In this document: one piece after another, positions 1-9,381 of the stretch | How positions within the stretch are numbered: the stretch's first letter is position 1 | Layout of the letters: each line of letters begins with the position of its first letter | NCBI RefSeq assembly: GCF_005886105.2 | Contig: NZ_PNCO02000001.1 | Coordinates: forward strand, 3,052,501 to 3,116,500 | Source of the DNA: Pseudoalteromonas galatheae | Lineage (GTDB): Bacteria; Pseudomonadota; Gammaproteobacteria; Enterobacterales; Alteromonadaceae | Direction of reading: 5' to 3' | Length of the DNA stretch: 64,000 nt | The notes under the pieces: model-generated | Told to the model about the DNA's origin: nothing | The model's input: the letters and a program-made list of their open reading frames with translations, nothing else | Database searches by the model: none | Translations under genes and position numbers: made by a program

Positions 1-350
1 TGTTTTAATGCAGTGTCATTACGGCCGATAACTACTTCACCGAAGCTACCTTTTAAACCCACGTACTGGTTACGTGCGGTAATATTGTCTTTATCACCTT
101 TTGAATCAGCGTCAGAGACATCTACTTGGAACTCAAGCTTATAAATAACTTCTAAACCAGAATCTAATTTCTCAGAACCTTTGAAACCAAAGCGAGATGC
201 GTTACTTTTAATTTCAGTAACTGAGCCTGCACCATCGTCAGAAGATTGTACCGATACATTCGCTTTACCATAAACATCAACTTCAGCGTTGGCTTGAAAA
301 GTGAATGCACTTAATAATGATAGCGCTAAAGCAGTCTTAGTTAGTTTCAT
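1..350 (-). CDS. Gram-negative outer-membrane porin, N-terminal part (runs off window start)
   Basis: The reading frame opens at an ATG at 350 on the minus strand and stays open to the window edge, about 116 codons. The first 22 residues form a typical Sec signal peptide (MKLTKTALALSLLSAF, ending QANA before EVDVYGK). The mature start has the VYGKANVSVQ, SRFGFKGSEKL and NQYVGLKGSFGEVVIGR segments, which are the first beta strands and turns of general porins of the Porin_4 / OmpC-like family. It should form a trimeric diffusion channel in the outer membrane. The C-terminal two thirds lie outside the window, so substrate preference cannot be judged. It is separated from the LysR gene by about 150 AT-rich bases. 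Confidence 0.85.
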   Translation of the reverse strand, partial: MKLTKTALALSLLSAFTFQANAEVDVYGKANVSVQSSDDGAGSVTEIKSNASRFGFKGSEKLDSGLEVIYKLEFQVDVSDADSKGDKDNITARNQYVGLKGSFGEVVIGRNDTALK

Positions 351-499
351 GTGTATTTCCTCAATATCGCAACACGTATTTTTCAAAACACGCGCAGTTT
401 GACATTGGTAAATGACAAAAATATTACACATAAAATATTTCTGAAAATAAAGTGACACCCAACCTTAAGAAATACGTCACAAAAGATTCATTATAAGAA

Positions 500-1345
500 T
501 TACTTCACCGCCCCCAGTAAGTTTACGATGGTTTCTATCTGCTCTAATTGGTCGTTATCTTTGTGGTATGCCACAAAGATCTCTCTTGAGTTACTTTCTA
601 CTTCATCAACTTGAGTCAACCTTTCTGCCTCAATGGACTCTAACGCTAGTGCTTCTGGCACAAATGCAGAGCCGCCACATTGGAGAATAAGGTCGAGTGC
701 TATTCGACCAGTGCTGGTTCTAAAATAAGGAGGGGTTGCGCCAGTAAATTGTTTTGCATGCCAAAGAGAAAAAGCGGTTCCCCAGTCAACATAAACGTAT
801 TGGTTGTCAAAAAAGTCTTCTTTTGTTGCATTGTCAAAAGTGCTTACAGGAATAATAGCAAGATCGCTGATCGGCTTAACAACCAGTTCATCGACTTTGG
901 GCGGATCGAACAGTACAGCAAGATCTAGTGTTCGCTCTAATAATAATCGCGTGCTTTCTTGCTGAGCTTTCACTTCAGCAACAAGCGATACCCCAGGCAT
1001 AGCGGATACAATATGGTTAATCCCGAATTGTAAAAATGCGTCCCAAATATTAGCAGTGCCACTCAGTGACAATTGCTTATGCATATTATTTGCGAGTGCA
1101 ACATCGACCTTGGCCCGCTGCATCCCAGTTAAAATCATTTTGGCGTGTGGTAACAACCTTTCACCAGGCGCCGTTAACTGAATATTGTTACGCTGGCGGA
1201 TAAAAAGGTTCACTCCTAAGCTTTGTTCAAGTTGGCGGATCCTAAAGCTTACAGCTGACTGAGTGATGTATAAATTTTCTGCCGCCCGGCCAAAATGACG
1301 GGTTTTGACAACTTCGACAAAAGTTTTTAATAGATCTATGTCCAT
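500..1345 (-). CDS. hdfR: LysR-family transcriptional regulator HdfR
   Basis: This is a 281-residue LysR-type regulator with an N-terminal winged helix-turn-helix (residues 1-60) and a C-terminal effector domain. The start MDIDLLKTFVEV, followed by TRHFGRAAENLYITQSAVSF and GVNLFIRQRNNIQLT, is nearly identical to E. coli HdfR, the repressor of the flagellar master operon flhDC. It is divergent from maoP, the same neighbour as in E. coli, which supports orthology. The effector domain is much less conserved than the HTH. Its target here is unknown, because polar-flagellated Alteromonadales normally use FlrA rather than FlhDC. The ATG start follows an AGGAAGAAAA-like ribosome site. Confidence 0.88.
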   Translation of the reverse strand: MDIDLLKTFVEVVKTRHFGRAAENLYITQSAVSFRIRQLEQSLGVNLFIRQRNNIQLTAPGERLLPHAKMILTGMQRAKVDVALANNMHKQLSLSGTANIWDAFLQFGINHIVSAMPGVSLVAEVKAQQESTRLLLERTLDLAVLFDPPKVDELVVKPISDLAIIPVSTFDNATKEDFFDNQYVYVDWGTAFSLWHAKQFTGATPPYFRTSTGRIALDLILQCGGSAFVPEALALESIEAERLTQVDEVESNSREIFVAYHKDNDQLEQIETIVNLLGAVK

Positions 1346-1432
1346 TTTTCTTCCTGACGATAAAAATTACTCGTTTAAAAAATTATAAAACTTGGTCCAT
1401 ACTCCAGCCAGATAAACTTAGAGGACTCAGTT

Positions 1433-1804
1433 ATGGATCATAATTTAGCGACTTTGAAAAATGCATTTGCAAGCCCCAGAGCCTTTTATGATGACGCCAA
1501 CTTCCCTAGAGGATTCGGACGCAGTGGTCACTTCACACTACAAGAAGCCGAAATTCTTGAACGCTGTGGTGCCACGTTAAGAAGCTTATACAGCAAAGCA
1601 GCAGAACCTCAAAACAGTTTCCAATCCCAATTTATTCAGGTAATGGAAGGGTTAATCCCCCCAACTAACGCTGTCGAAAAAGCTTGGGCTAAATATTTGA
1701 AGCATACTACGTGTAAAACAAAGTTTCACACGCTATTTGGACGCTCTAAAGTTCAAAATGATGGGAGCGTGGTTATCCCAGCAGATATTGACGACGAGCT
1801 ATAA
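1433..1804 (+). CDS. maoP: MaoP (DUF413/YifE) macrodomain Ori protein
   Basis: The protein has 123 residues and belongs to the DUF413 (YifE) family. The conserved blocks FPRGFGRSGHFTLQEAEILERCG and the C-terminal KAWAKYLKHT..KFHTLFG match E. coli MaoP. In E. coli MaoP acts with the nearby DNA site maoS to keep the origin region of the chromosome organised as a macrodomain. The start ATG at 1433 follows AGAGGA at suitable spacing. It is divergent from hdfR across an 87-base gap, the E. coli arrangement. If the family role holds, this part of the chromosome may lie near the origin; that is an inference. Confidence 0.88.
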   Translation: MDHNLATLKNAFASPRAFYDDANFPRGFGRSGHFTLQEAEILERCGATLRSLYSKAAEPQNSFQSQFIQVMEGLIPPTNAVEKAWAKYLKHTTCKTKFHTLFGRSKVQNDGSVVIPADIDDEL

Positions 1805-2023
1805 GCAAAATAGCCCATAAACTATCTAGCTTAGGCGTCAAAAGAGTTGTATTATTTTCTCTTATTGGCGTCTACATTGTTTCCTCATATAAAAACATCT
1901 CAATCTCAAATCACACATCGCGCGCTATCTTTCTAGCATTTTGTTCTTAGTCATCACCTGTTTATTCTCACAAGCATTGCAATTAAGCGCAGTTGGGTTA
2001 AGAATTAGTAAAACAGGAAATGA

Positions 2024-3271
2024 TTGGCAAAAGTTGTGTTACGGAAAATCTTAATCATTGAAGACACCCCCACAATTGCAAAGGTGCAAAAGCACATTGC
2101 AACCACGGTGGGATACCATGTAGATATTGCAGAGTCTTTGGCTGAAGCCAAAGTTTTATTATCACAGCATGATTATTTTTGTGCCGTGGTAGACTTTGTG
2201 TTACCTGATGCGCCGCTTGGCGAAGCCATTCCCTATACGGTTAAGGCTGACGTTCCTACTATTGTTATGACAGGTAACCTCGAGAGTCAAACTCGCTCAA
2301 TCGTAGAGCAGTACCCTATTATTGACTATATAACTAAGGAAAATAAGCAAGCCTATCATTATTTACGGCGCCAATTAGAGCGTCTACCAAGAAATGAAAA
2401 TGTCAGAGTACTAGTTGTGGACGATTCTATTTCGTCGAGGCATTATGTGTCAGCGCTCCTCGCTCGCCATAAATACCAGGTACTAGAGGCCTGCGATGGC
2501 TTAGAAGCGCTCGCGGTATTAAAAGACAATCCCGATATCTCCGTGATCATTACCGACAATGAAATGCCAAATATGCGAGGCGAAGAGTTATGCATCGAAA
2601 TCAGGCGACTCTACACTGACGATGATAAAGCTATAATCGGTATCTCAGGTGTTGAAACTGCTAATCTATCCACACGCTTCTTAAAAAATGGTGCTAATGA
2701 CTACCTCAGAAAACCTTTTAACGCAGAAGAGTTTTACTGTCGTCTTAGCCAAAACGTCGATATGTTAGAGCATATTCAAACGATACGCCGACAAGCGAAT
2801 ACAGACTATCTAACCAACTTACCAAATCGACGCTACTTTTTCGATACCGTAAAGAAAAGTCTAAAAGCGAGACATAAAAAAGAGCTCCATGGACTGATAG
2901 CGATGATAGATATTGACCATTTTAAGCAAGTAAATGACAATTATGGCCATGAGGGAGGCGATGCAGTGCTTGAGTCTATTGGCCAAGCGTTTGCTCAATA
3001 TTTTCCCAATGATTTAGTCGCTCGATTAGGCGGCGAAGAGTTTGCGATATATTTTAAAGATACGGTGACTGATCATTGTAAAGAAAGGCTGGAGCGCTTT
3101 CGGGAATATCTGGAGCAAAGCAGTAACGAACTGACCGCTCAGCAGATCCCGTTTACTGTTTCAATGGGGCTTGCTGCTCAGGTGACCACAAATATAGAAA
3201 GCCTGATAAAACAAGCTGATGAGCGTTTATATCAGGCTAAAGATACAGGAAGAAACCGCTTAGTTTACTAA
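2024..3271 (+). CDS. Two-receiver diguanylate cyclase (REC-REC-GGDEF)
   Basis: The 415-residue soluble protein has three domains. REC1 spans about residues 7-122, with phospho-acceptor Asp57 and Lys105. REC2 spans about 127-245, with Asp178 and Lys230. A GGDEF domain spans about 258-412. The active-site motif is GGEEF at 336-340, so it should make cyclic di-GMP from two GTP. The product-inhibition I-site (RxxD ending six residues before the motif) reads FPND: the arginine is replaced by Phe327, so feedback inhibition at this site is probably lost. The start is TTG at 2024, with AGGA five bases upstream; a GTG twelve bases downstream is an alternative. No partner histidine kinase is nearby, so the phosphodonor is unknown. 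Confidence 0.85.
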   Translation: MAKVVLRKILIIEDTPTIAKVQKHIATTVGYHVDIAESLAEAKVLLSQHDYFCAVVDFVLPDAPLGEAIPYTVKADVPTIVMTGNLESQTRSIVEQYPIIDYITKENKQAYHYLRRQLERLPRNENVRVLVVDDSISSRHYVSALLARHKYQVLEACDGLEALAVLKDNPDISVIITDNEMPNMRGEELCIEIRRLYTDDDKAIIGISGVETANLSTRFLKNGANDYLRKPFNAEEFYCRLSQNVDMLEHIQTIRRQANTDYLTNLPNRRYFFDTVKKSLKARHKKELHGLIAMIDIDHFKQVNDNYGHEGGDAVLESIGQAFAQYFPNDLVARLGGEEFAIYFKDTVTDHCKERLERFREYLEQSSNELTAQQIPFTVSMGLAAQVTTNIESLIKQADERLYQAKDTGRNRLVY

Positions 3272-3610
3272 GCGCTTTCTCTTATCTCTATAAGAATCAA
3301 AACTAAACATACGCCAGTAAAAACGCAATGACAGGAATGAATCAAACTGATTAACTGCAACACTACACCCACTATCGCCAATAACACAGCAAACTTTTGC
3401 GCTGTTCTTAATCTTTCCGATAAGAATAACACCTCTAACAATACGTTAAGTGACGGGTTGATGTAATAGCCTGAGCTCGCATCTAACATAAAGCATGTTA
3501 TTAACAGTCCCCAATTAAAATTCAATCGCATCAATATGGACACGTTACTTAAAATAGATAAACGCAATTCCCTACATAAAAACGGCGAGTACAGCGAGTA
3601 AGTGTCCTTT
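3268..3610 (-). pseudogene. rarD: Decayed rarD (EamA-type permease) remnant
   Basis: A minus-strand frame reads NFNWGLLITCFMLDASSGYY then INPSLNVLL..VLFLSERLRTAQKFAVLLAIVGVVLQL. This is the central part of RarD (E. coli: NWLLFIWAVNNHHMLEASLG, INPLVNIVLG, GERF). About four residues are missing after NWGLL. Near 3340-3348 the RarD-like frame shifts: a second frame then reads FIPVIAFLLAYV followed by in-frame TAG, TGA and TAG. The N-terminal helices and the whole C-terminal half are absent. It therefore cannot encode the ten-helix permease. In E. coli rarD also lies close to recQ, which fits decay in place. The far 5' boundary is uncertain. Confidence 0.8.
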
Positions 3611-3811
3611 CGTTTACTCTTCAATCACGGGCGTTTAATCTTTAGAGGGCTCAACTAAGAGGTCAATCATTATACTCATTTTTATTAATCACGGCGATGA
3701 AAGTTAGATGAATTAACAATCGCAAAATCTAAAGCCACAAGTGCTTAAAACTTAGTCAAGTCTCTTAAGATTAGATAAAAAGCAAAGACAAGGTTCAAAA
3801 AAAGCTCTAAA

Positions 3812-5635
3812 ATGACGCCGATGGATACCCTCGTAAGCCCCCCAATTAACGACCCTCACTCTGTACTGAAAGATGTGTTTGGCTACAGTACGTTTAGAGA
3901 TGGTCAGCTTGACATTATTCAGTCCAGCTTAGCTGGTCAGGATACGCTTGTACTACTGCCTACCGGCGGTGGTAAATCACTCTGTTACCAAGTTCCAGCA
4001 GTATTATTTGCAGGCGTGACAATTGTAATATCGCCTCTTATCTCATTAATGCAAGACCAGGTCGCGCAGTTAAAAGCACAAGGCATTGCCGCTGAATATA
4101 TTAACAACAGTGTCGCTTGGGAGCAGCAAAGAGATACTTATGACGCGCTTTTCCAGGGTCGCTTAAAGCTATTATATGTAGCGCCGGAAAAGGCCTTACA
4201 AAGAGATTTTATCGAACGCATATCTAACTGTAACATCAGTTTATTTGCCATCGACGAAGCCCACTGCGTATCCCATTGGGGGCATGACTTTAGACCACAT
4301 TACTTTCGTTTAAAAGAGTTACGTCAACATTTTCCGTCTGTTCCGATGATGGCATTAACCGCAACGGCTGATTTAGCGACACGGAAAGATATTGTCCAGC
4401 AATTAGGTATGCAAGCCCCCTTTATCTATACCGGTAGCTTTGACAGACCCAATATTCGTTACACCATCGAAGAAAAGTTCAAACCCCTGTCGCAGTTGAT
4501 CCGCTATTTAAAAGAGCAAAAGGGGCAAAGTGGTATAATCTACTGTGGTAGCCGAAAACGTGTTGATGATATTGCTGAAAAACTGATTGATGCTGGGTTC
4601 AATGCAGCAGGCTATCACGCAGGTCTAGATAATGATCAGCGTCAGTTTGTACAAAACCGCTTCGCCCGAGATGACATTCAAATCGTAGTTGCCACAGTTG
4701 CTTTTGGTATGGGGATCAATAAACCCAACGTGCGATTTGTGGTTCACTATGATATTCCAAAAAGTGTAGAAGCATATTATCAAGAAACTGGCCGTGCAGG
4801 GCGAGATAGCTTGGCAGCTGAAGCCGTTATGTATTTTGATCCTGCGGATATTCCCCGCGTTAGACGCTTTTTTGAAGATATTCCAGACGAGCAACGTCGT
4901 AAAGTCGAAGAGCAGCGCTTTCAGGCGATGTCGAGCTTTGCTGAAGCACAAACCTGTCGTCGTCAAATTTTGCTCAATTACTTCAGCGAATATCAACGAG
5001 AAGCATGCGGTAACTGTGATATCTGCCTTAACCCACCAAAACAATTTGACGGCACATTAGTTGCTCAACAAGCCTTATCGTGTGTATACCGAGCTGAGCA
5101 GCGTTTTGGTATTGGTTATATTGTCGATATCTTACGTGGAGCTAATACCGCAAGGATCAGAGAGCAAAATCACCATACACTTTCAACCTATGGTATTGGG
5201 AAAGAGCACAGTAATGAATTTTGGTTGAGTATATTACGTCAACTGATCCATCATGGTTTATTGAGTCAAGATATTACACAAGGTGCAACACTTAAATTAA
5301 CAGAAGCCGCCCGGGCCGTGCTGCGCGGTGAATATGTGCTACAACTGGCAGAACCAAGACTCGTAGCTAAGCACGTCTATCAAGATAAACTGGCTCAGTT
5401 TAATTATGACAAGAAACTATTTGCTAAGCTTCGTGCACTCAGAAAGCAGCTCGCAGATGAAGATGATGTACCGCCGTATGTTGTCTTTAACGATCGAACG
5501 TTAGCTGAAATGGCGCAAAGAACACCAACAACAGACAGCGAGTTTTTACAAGTATCTGGTGTCGGTTTTACTAAGCTCAGCAAGTACGGTTCCCCTTTCA
5601 TGCAACTCATTCGCAATTATTTGGAAAGAGAATAA
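3812..5635 (+). CDS. recQ: ATP-dependent DNA helicase RecQ
   Basis: The 607-residue protein is a 3'-5' superfamily 2 helicase that unwinds recombination and replication-fork intermediates. The visible order is Walker A PTGGGKS (Lys55), the DEAH box at 148-151 in FAIDEAHCVSHWGHDFRP, motif IV-VI including GRAGRDSLAAEA, four zinc-binding cysteines in the region CRRQILL...ACGNCDIC, a winged-helix RQC domain, and a C-terminal HRDC domain (about 525-605). The length matches E. coli RecQ. The ATG at 3812 is used because upstream codons are not conserved in the family. The stop TAA overlaps the start of the next small gene by one base (TAATG), implying coupled translation. Confidence 0.97.
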   Translation: MTPMDTLVSPPINDPHSVLKDVFGYSTFRDGQLDIIQSSLAGQDTLVLLPTGGGKSLCYQVPAVLFAGVTIVISPLISLMQDQVAQLKAQGIAAEYINNSVAWEQQRDTYDALFQGRLKLLYVAPEKALQRDFIERISNCNISLFAIDEAHCVSHWGHDFRPHYFRLKELRQHFPSVPMMALTATADLATRKDIVQQLGMQAPFIYTGSFDRPNIRYTIEEKFKPLSQLIRYLKEQKGQSGIIYCGSRKRVDDIAEKLIDAGFNAAGYHAGLDNDQRQFVQNRFARDDIQIVVATVAFGMGINKPNVRFVVHYDIPKSVEAYYQETGRAGRDSLAAEAVMYFDPADIPRVRRFFEDIPDEQRRKVEEQRFQAMSSFAEAQTCRRQILLNYFSEYQREACGNCDICLNPPKQFDGTLVAQQALSCVYRAEQRFGIGYIVDILRGANTARIREQNHHTLSTYGIGKEHSNEFWLSILRQLIHHGLLSQDITQGATLKLTEAARAVLRGEYVLQLAEPRLVAKHVYQDKLAQFNYDKKLFAKLRALRKQLADEDDVPPYVVFNDRTLAEMAQRTPTTDSEFLQVSGVGFTKLSKYGSPFMQLIRNYLERE

Positions 5636-5922
5636 TGACCACACTCACTTTAGATAATCCACACGAGGTGATTATCATCAACTGTGAAGTTACACCTCAA
5701 GACGACGAGTTTGAACTTTGGGGCAAAATATTCTTACACCATAACGCGATTCAATTAATTGAGTTCTCTGCTGGTGCAGACAGACATCAGTGGCGTTTTT
5801 CATGTGAGAATTGCAATTTCAATTTAAATTTTGAACATTACAGCGAGAGTATTTGGATAGCTCCAGATGGCGTTGATGCCTTAGAACTCCTACCTTTCCT
5901 GCGCCAACAACTTTCTCGTTAA
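5635..5922 (+). CDS. Small conserved protein downstream of recQ (DUF3630-like)
   Basis: The 95-residue protein has no signal peptide or membrane helix. It is acidic, with a central pair of cysteines in FSCENCNFNLNFEHYSESIWIAP and a C-terminal LELLPFLRQQL helix. From memory it resembles the DUF3630 family of marine gammaproteobacteria, but I cannot verify this. Its ATG overlaps the recQ stop codon by one base, so it is translated together with the helicase. That coupling suggests a role linked to RecQ or to DNA repair, but nothing in the sequence shows a function. Confidence 0.6.
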   Translation: MTTLTLDNPHEVIIINCEVTPQDDEFELWGKIFLHHNAIQLIEFSAGADRHQWRFSCENCNFNLNFEHYSESIWIAPDGVDALELLPFLRQQLSR

Positions 5923-6034
5923 GTCCACATAAAGCTCTTTAAGTCTATAAATATTATTACTTTTGTTGCAGAACTAAAGCAAGCTGCAACAATATCATCC
6001 ATACTAAAGGAATATTAGACTTAAAGGCTCTGTG

Positions 6035-7741
6035 ATGAATTTAAAGAGGATTTCGTGCAATAGTATTGTACTAATGTGTAGTCTAAATGCAGCTGCACAA
6101 GCTGAAAATGTGCCTGCTGTTGACTATACTAATAGCTGCGGTAATAACCGGGTTGAGGCACAAAACGACCAAAATCTTTCTCGCCAGTTAGACAGTAATC
6201 AAGTCTATCCAGAGCCAACTGAAGGCAAAAAAGTCGTCGCTATCACACTCAAACAACTTAATGTTTTCGACACTGACAAGCCTGAAGAAGACAATGCTCT
6301 ATTCCGATTTGCCAACCGTTACCATATTCAAACCAAACCCGAAGTATTAAAAAGTGTGCTCTTATTTAAGGAGGGCGATACTTACAACCCAAGAAAACTC
6401 AGTGAATCTGAGCGGCTCCTTCGCAATCAGTCATACCTATATGATGCTCGTATCTATGCTACTGAGAACTGTGACGGTGATATTTTAGTTACGGTTGTAA
6501 CAAGGGACCTTTGGACTCTATTGCCCGATTTGAGCTTTAGTAGAAGCGGAGGGGAAAATACTTCAAGAATTGGGTTTAGAGAAAGCAACCTATTTGGTTG
6601 GGGAAAGCGCCTTTCCTTTACGCATATACAAGAGGTTGACCGCTCCGGCTACCAGTTTGTATATGATGATCCTAATATTTTAAATTCAAGATATCGTGGT
6701 CGCATCGAATACTCAGATAATGACGATGGTGAACGCCACTATATCGATGTGAGCTATCCATTTTTTGCAACCGATACACCATACAGTTACGGTTTTACGA
6801 GTTATTCCGACAAACGCGAAGAGCCCTTATATTCTGAAGGTGAAACAATCTCAGAGTTCAGTCAGTCCACGGATGTCACGCAAGTCTACTTCGGACACTC
6901 AAAAGCGCTATCAGGCAGTTGGACCCGACGCCTCATTGGGGGTGTTAGACACGAGCAGCATACTTTCCGTAAGATAGCTGACACCACTTTACCTATTGCA
7001 CAGGATAGAACACTCACCTACCCTTATGTCCAAGCTCAGTGGTTTGAAGACTCTTATGTAAAGGTACGCAATTTCGACTCTATTTATCGTACAGAGGACC
7101 TAAACTTAGGCTGGAATATTAACGCCTTATTTGGCTATTCAGCTGACTCATGGAGTGACGATAGCGAACGCCTTGTCTATTCATTTTCAGCCAATACAGC
7201 GCACTATACCTCAGATCATAGCTTATGGCGGTTTTATTTTGATGTTAGTGGCAACTGGAACAAAGACACAGATAAAACCGAGAACCTGATAGCGAAAACG
7301 ACCTTTCAATATTATTTAAATACCAGCTTGTATGAGTCTTGGTTTATCAATGCAAGCTATACCTATGGAAATAACCTGACCTTTGATAATCAGATCACCT
7401 TAGGCGGGGAAACAGGGCTGCGCGGATACCCAATAAAGTATCAGCAAGGCAGTCGCAGTATGCTACTCAACATCGAAAAACGCTATTATTGGGAGTATGA
7501 CTTACTACGCTTATTTAAAGTTGGTGGTGCCGCGTTTTTTGACGTGGGTCGCGCATACCACTCTCACCTGCCGATTGAAGCAGATGAATCAGTCCTAAAA
7601 AATGTCGGTATTGGCTTACGGTTAGCACCTAGCCGAGCCAATTCAGATATCATGGTTCATATTGATTTAGCCGCGCCAATTCATGGCCCGGATAACGTCG
7701 ATAGCGTGCAGTGGTTATTAACGGTGAAAAATCGCTTTTAA
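6035..7741 (+). CDS. Omp85-superfamily (BamA/TamA-like) outer-membrane protein with one POTRA
   Basis: The 568-residue protein has an N-terminal signal peptide (ISCNSIVLMCSLNAAAQAEN). A POTRA-like domain follows at about residues 85-155, with GDTYNPRKLSESERLLRNQ and YLYDARIYA. The rest is a 16-strand-type barrel rich in alternating aromatic strands. Near the end are GGETGLRGYP, which corresponds to the VRGF/Y loop motif of the superfamily, and FFDVGRAY; the last residue is Phe as needed for BAM recognition. With one POTRA it is much shorter than BamA (five) or TamA (three). It could be a small protein or lipid translocator; the substrate is unknown. ATG 6035 is preferred over GTG 6032 because AAAGG lies seven bases upstream. 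Confidence 0.8.
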   Translation: MNLKRISCNSIVLMCSLNAAAQAENVPAVDYTNSCGNNRVEAQNDQNLSRQLDSNQVYPEPTEGKKVVAITLKQLNVFDTDKPEEDNALFRFANRYHIQTKPEVLKSVLLFKEGDTYNPRKLSESERLLRNQSYLYDARIYATENCDGDILVTVVTRDLWTLLPDLSFSRSGGENTSRIGFRESNLFGWGKRLSFTHIQEVDRSGYQFVYDDPNILNSRYRGRIEYSDNDDGERHYIDVSYPFFATDTPYSYGFTSYSDKREEPLYSEGETISEFSQSTDVTQVYFGHSKALSGSWTRRLIGGVRHEQHTFRKIADTTLPIAQDRTLTYPYVQAQWFEDSYVKVRNFDSIYRTEDLNLGWNINALFGYSADSWSDDSERLVYSFSANTAHYTSDHSLWRFYFDVSGNWNKDTDKTENLIAKTTFQYYLNTSLYESWFINASYTYGNNLTFDNQITLGGETGLRGYPIKYQQGSRSMLLNIEKRYYWEYDLLRLFKVGGAAFFDVGRAYHSHLPIEADESVLKNVGIGLRLAPSRANSDIMVHIDLAAPIHGPDNVDSVQWLLTVKNRF

Positions 7742-7799
7742 CGGTGTCGCGCTCCAATAAACATGATATAAAGCAGAAAAAATTTCTTAGGATACGATT

Positions 7800-8363
7800 T
7801 TGCATTTGTTAGATTTCGCACTCAGTCAATACAAGCTAATTGTAACTTTGGTGGCACTATTATCCTTCCCACTATTGATGAAAGCATGTTGCAAACTATT
7901 AGAGAAAGTAACACGCGGAAAAATAGACTCTCATCGTAAGCAACGTGCCGATCTACTCATTCGTGTACTCGTTGCATTTGTATTCGTCTGTTTCATGCTC
8001 GTGTTCTGGGGTATAGAACTTCGTGGTTTACTGGTGCTCGGCTCATCGTTATTTGCGATGCTAGGTGTTGCTATGTTTGCCGGTTGGTCATTACTTTCCA
8101 ATCTGACTTCGTTCTTACTTATGTTTATTCAAAACGATTACCGCGTTGGAAATTGGGTAAGAATTGTTGACGGTGCAAACTTTGTTGAAGGCTGTATTGT
8201 AGAGATGGGGCTAATGAGTGTGGTGCTGCGTCATGTTGACGGTCATAAAGTCGTATATCCTAACAACTTGTTTGTTACTCGACCCGTTATGGTGCTTAGT
8301 CAGGAACCAACTAAACCTAAACAAGTTCCAGCACCAAGAAGAACTTTAGGCCCTAAGAAATAG
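7800..8363 (+). CDS. Small MscS-family mechanosensitive channel
   Basis: The 187-residue protein has three predicted membrane helices (about 15-30, 57-77, 82-112). The last is glycine/alanine rich like the pore-lining TM3 of MscS. A short beta domain follows with VGNWVRIVDGANFVEGCIVEMG and YPNNLFVTRPV, the MscS-domain signature. The long C-terminal cytoplasmic cage is missing, so this is a minimal member. The start is a TTG at 7800 with AGGA seven bases upstream; no ATG is available in frame. The end overlaps the convergent hydrolase gene by 11 bases. It probably releases solutes on hypo-osmotic shock. Confidence 0.82.
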   Translation: MHLLDFALSQYKLIVTLVALLSFPLLMKACCKLLEKVTRGKIDSHRKQRADLLIRVLVAFVFVCFMLVFWGIELRGLLVLGSSLFAMLGVAMFAGWSLLSNLTSFLLMFIQNDYRVGNWVRIVDGANFVEGCIVEMGLMSVVLRHVDGHKVVYPNNLFVTRPVMVLSQEPTKPKQVPAPRRTLGPKK

Positions 8364-9381
8364 GGCCTATGTCGTCAATAAAGGTTTCTAGCTGTTGTTC
8401 AACAATGCTATTTGCATGTGCAAAATAGGCTAAGTGAAAAACTGCATCACCTTCATTCACCAAAGGCAACATTTGTTGACCAATCACTATCCCACTACGA
8501 GGCGCGATAACGGCTTCTTCACTTTGACCTAGTGGGCTGTCTATATAAGCCAAGATTTGACCTTTTGATACGCGTTCTCCCAAGTTAACTTGAGCTCGAA
8601 CAATACCATCAACGTCTGCACGTACCCAACTTGTTGCTGCGGCAATAACTGCGTCATGACGTTGCTTCCTGCGACGTCCACGCAGCATCCTTAGTTTACG
8701 CATGACATTCTCGACTCCTTGCAACCCAGCTGCAATAGCCAATGAGTCAAACCGCAATGCTTCTCCTGCTTCATAAGTGATAACAGGAATGTCTAACCCC
8801 GCGGCTTCACTTCGCAAAGAGCCATTACGCAGTCGTGCATCTATTGCAACCGGAGTACCAAACGCCATGGCCATTTCTTTAGTCATTTCACAGGACAAAT
8901 CACCTCGGATCTGCGGTAAGTTCGAGCGATGAATAGCCCCTGTATGCAAATCGATAATATGGGTGCATTTTTTTACCACTAAGTCGAAAAACATATAAGC
9001 CATTCGAGCCCCTAGAGAGCCTTGCTCAGAACCAGGAAAGCAGCGGTTTAGGTCTCGTCTATCAGGTAAATATCGAGACTTATGAATAAAGCCAAAGATA
9101 TTCACAATAGGCACCGCTATCAAAGTACCTCGCAGCGTCGTCGCGTCAACTTTACTCAATAGCTGACGCACGACCTCAACGCCATTCAGTTCATCACCAT
9201 GAATTGCGGCACAGACCAAAAGTACTGGCCCAGCCTCCGCGCCATTAACGACTTCAATCGGAATAGTCATTGGCGTATGTGTATAAAGCTTTGCCACTTC
9301 CAACTGAACAGTCTGCCTTTCAGCAACCCCTACTCGTGTATCTAATAACGTAAAGGGTTGATTGATTTTAACCTTTGCCAC
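8353..9381 (-). CDS. Succinylglutamate desuccinylase/aspartoacylase-family zinc hydrolase
   Basis: The 342-residue enzyme belongs to the AstE/aspartoacylase branch of zinc carboxypeptidases. It has the HGDE zinc motif in [12 protein letters not shown], the [11 protein letters not shown] arginine/asparagine substrate block, the second zinc histidine in IIDLHTG, and a catalytic Glu in [10 protein letters not shown]-terminal all-beta domain (about 255-330: [20 protein letters not shown]) resembles a biotinyl/lipoyl-type barrel. I choose GTG 9381 (AAGGA nine bases upstream) over ATG 9408; it leaves a 14-base overlap with rimK. It is the last gene of the protease-RimK-hydrolase operon. It may remove acyl or amino-acid groups from the product of RimK; that is inference from context. 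Confidence 0.8.
   Translation of the reverse strand: MAKVKINQPFTLLDTRVGVAERQTVQLEVAKLYTHTPMTIPIEVVNGAEAGPVLLVCAAIHGDELNGVEVVRQLLSKVDATTLRGTLIAVPIVNIFGFIHKSRYLPDRRDLNRCFPGSEQGSLGARMAYMFFDLVVKKCTHIIDLHTGAIHRSNLPQIRGDLSCEMTKEMAMAFGTPVAIDARLRNGSLRSEAAGLDIPVITYEAGEALRFDSLAIAAGLQGVENVMRKLRMLRGRRRKQRHDAVIAAATSWVRADVDGIVRAQVNLGERVSKGQILAYIDSPLGQSEEAVIAPRSGIVIGQQMLPLVNEGDAVFHLAYFAHANSIVEQQLETFIDDIGPIS

Noticed and set aside
4625..5044. 139-codon frame antisense to recQ
   Set aside because: Lies wholly within the conserved helicase gene and has no recognisable domain or ribosome site.
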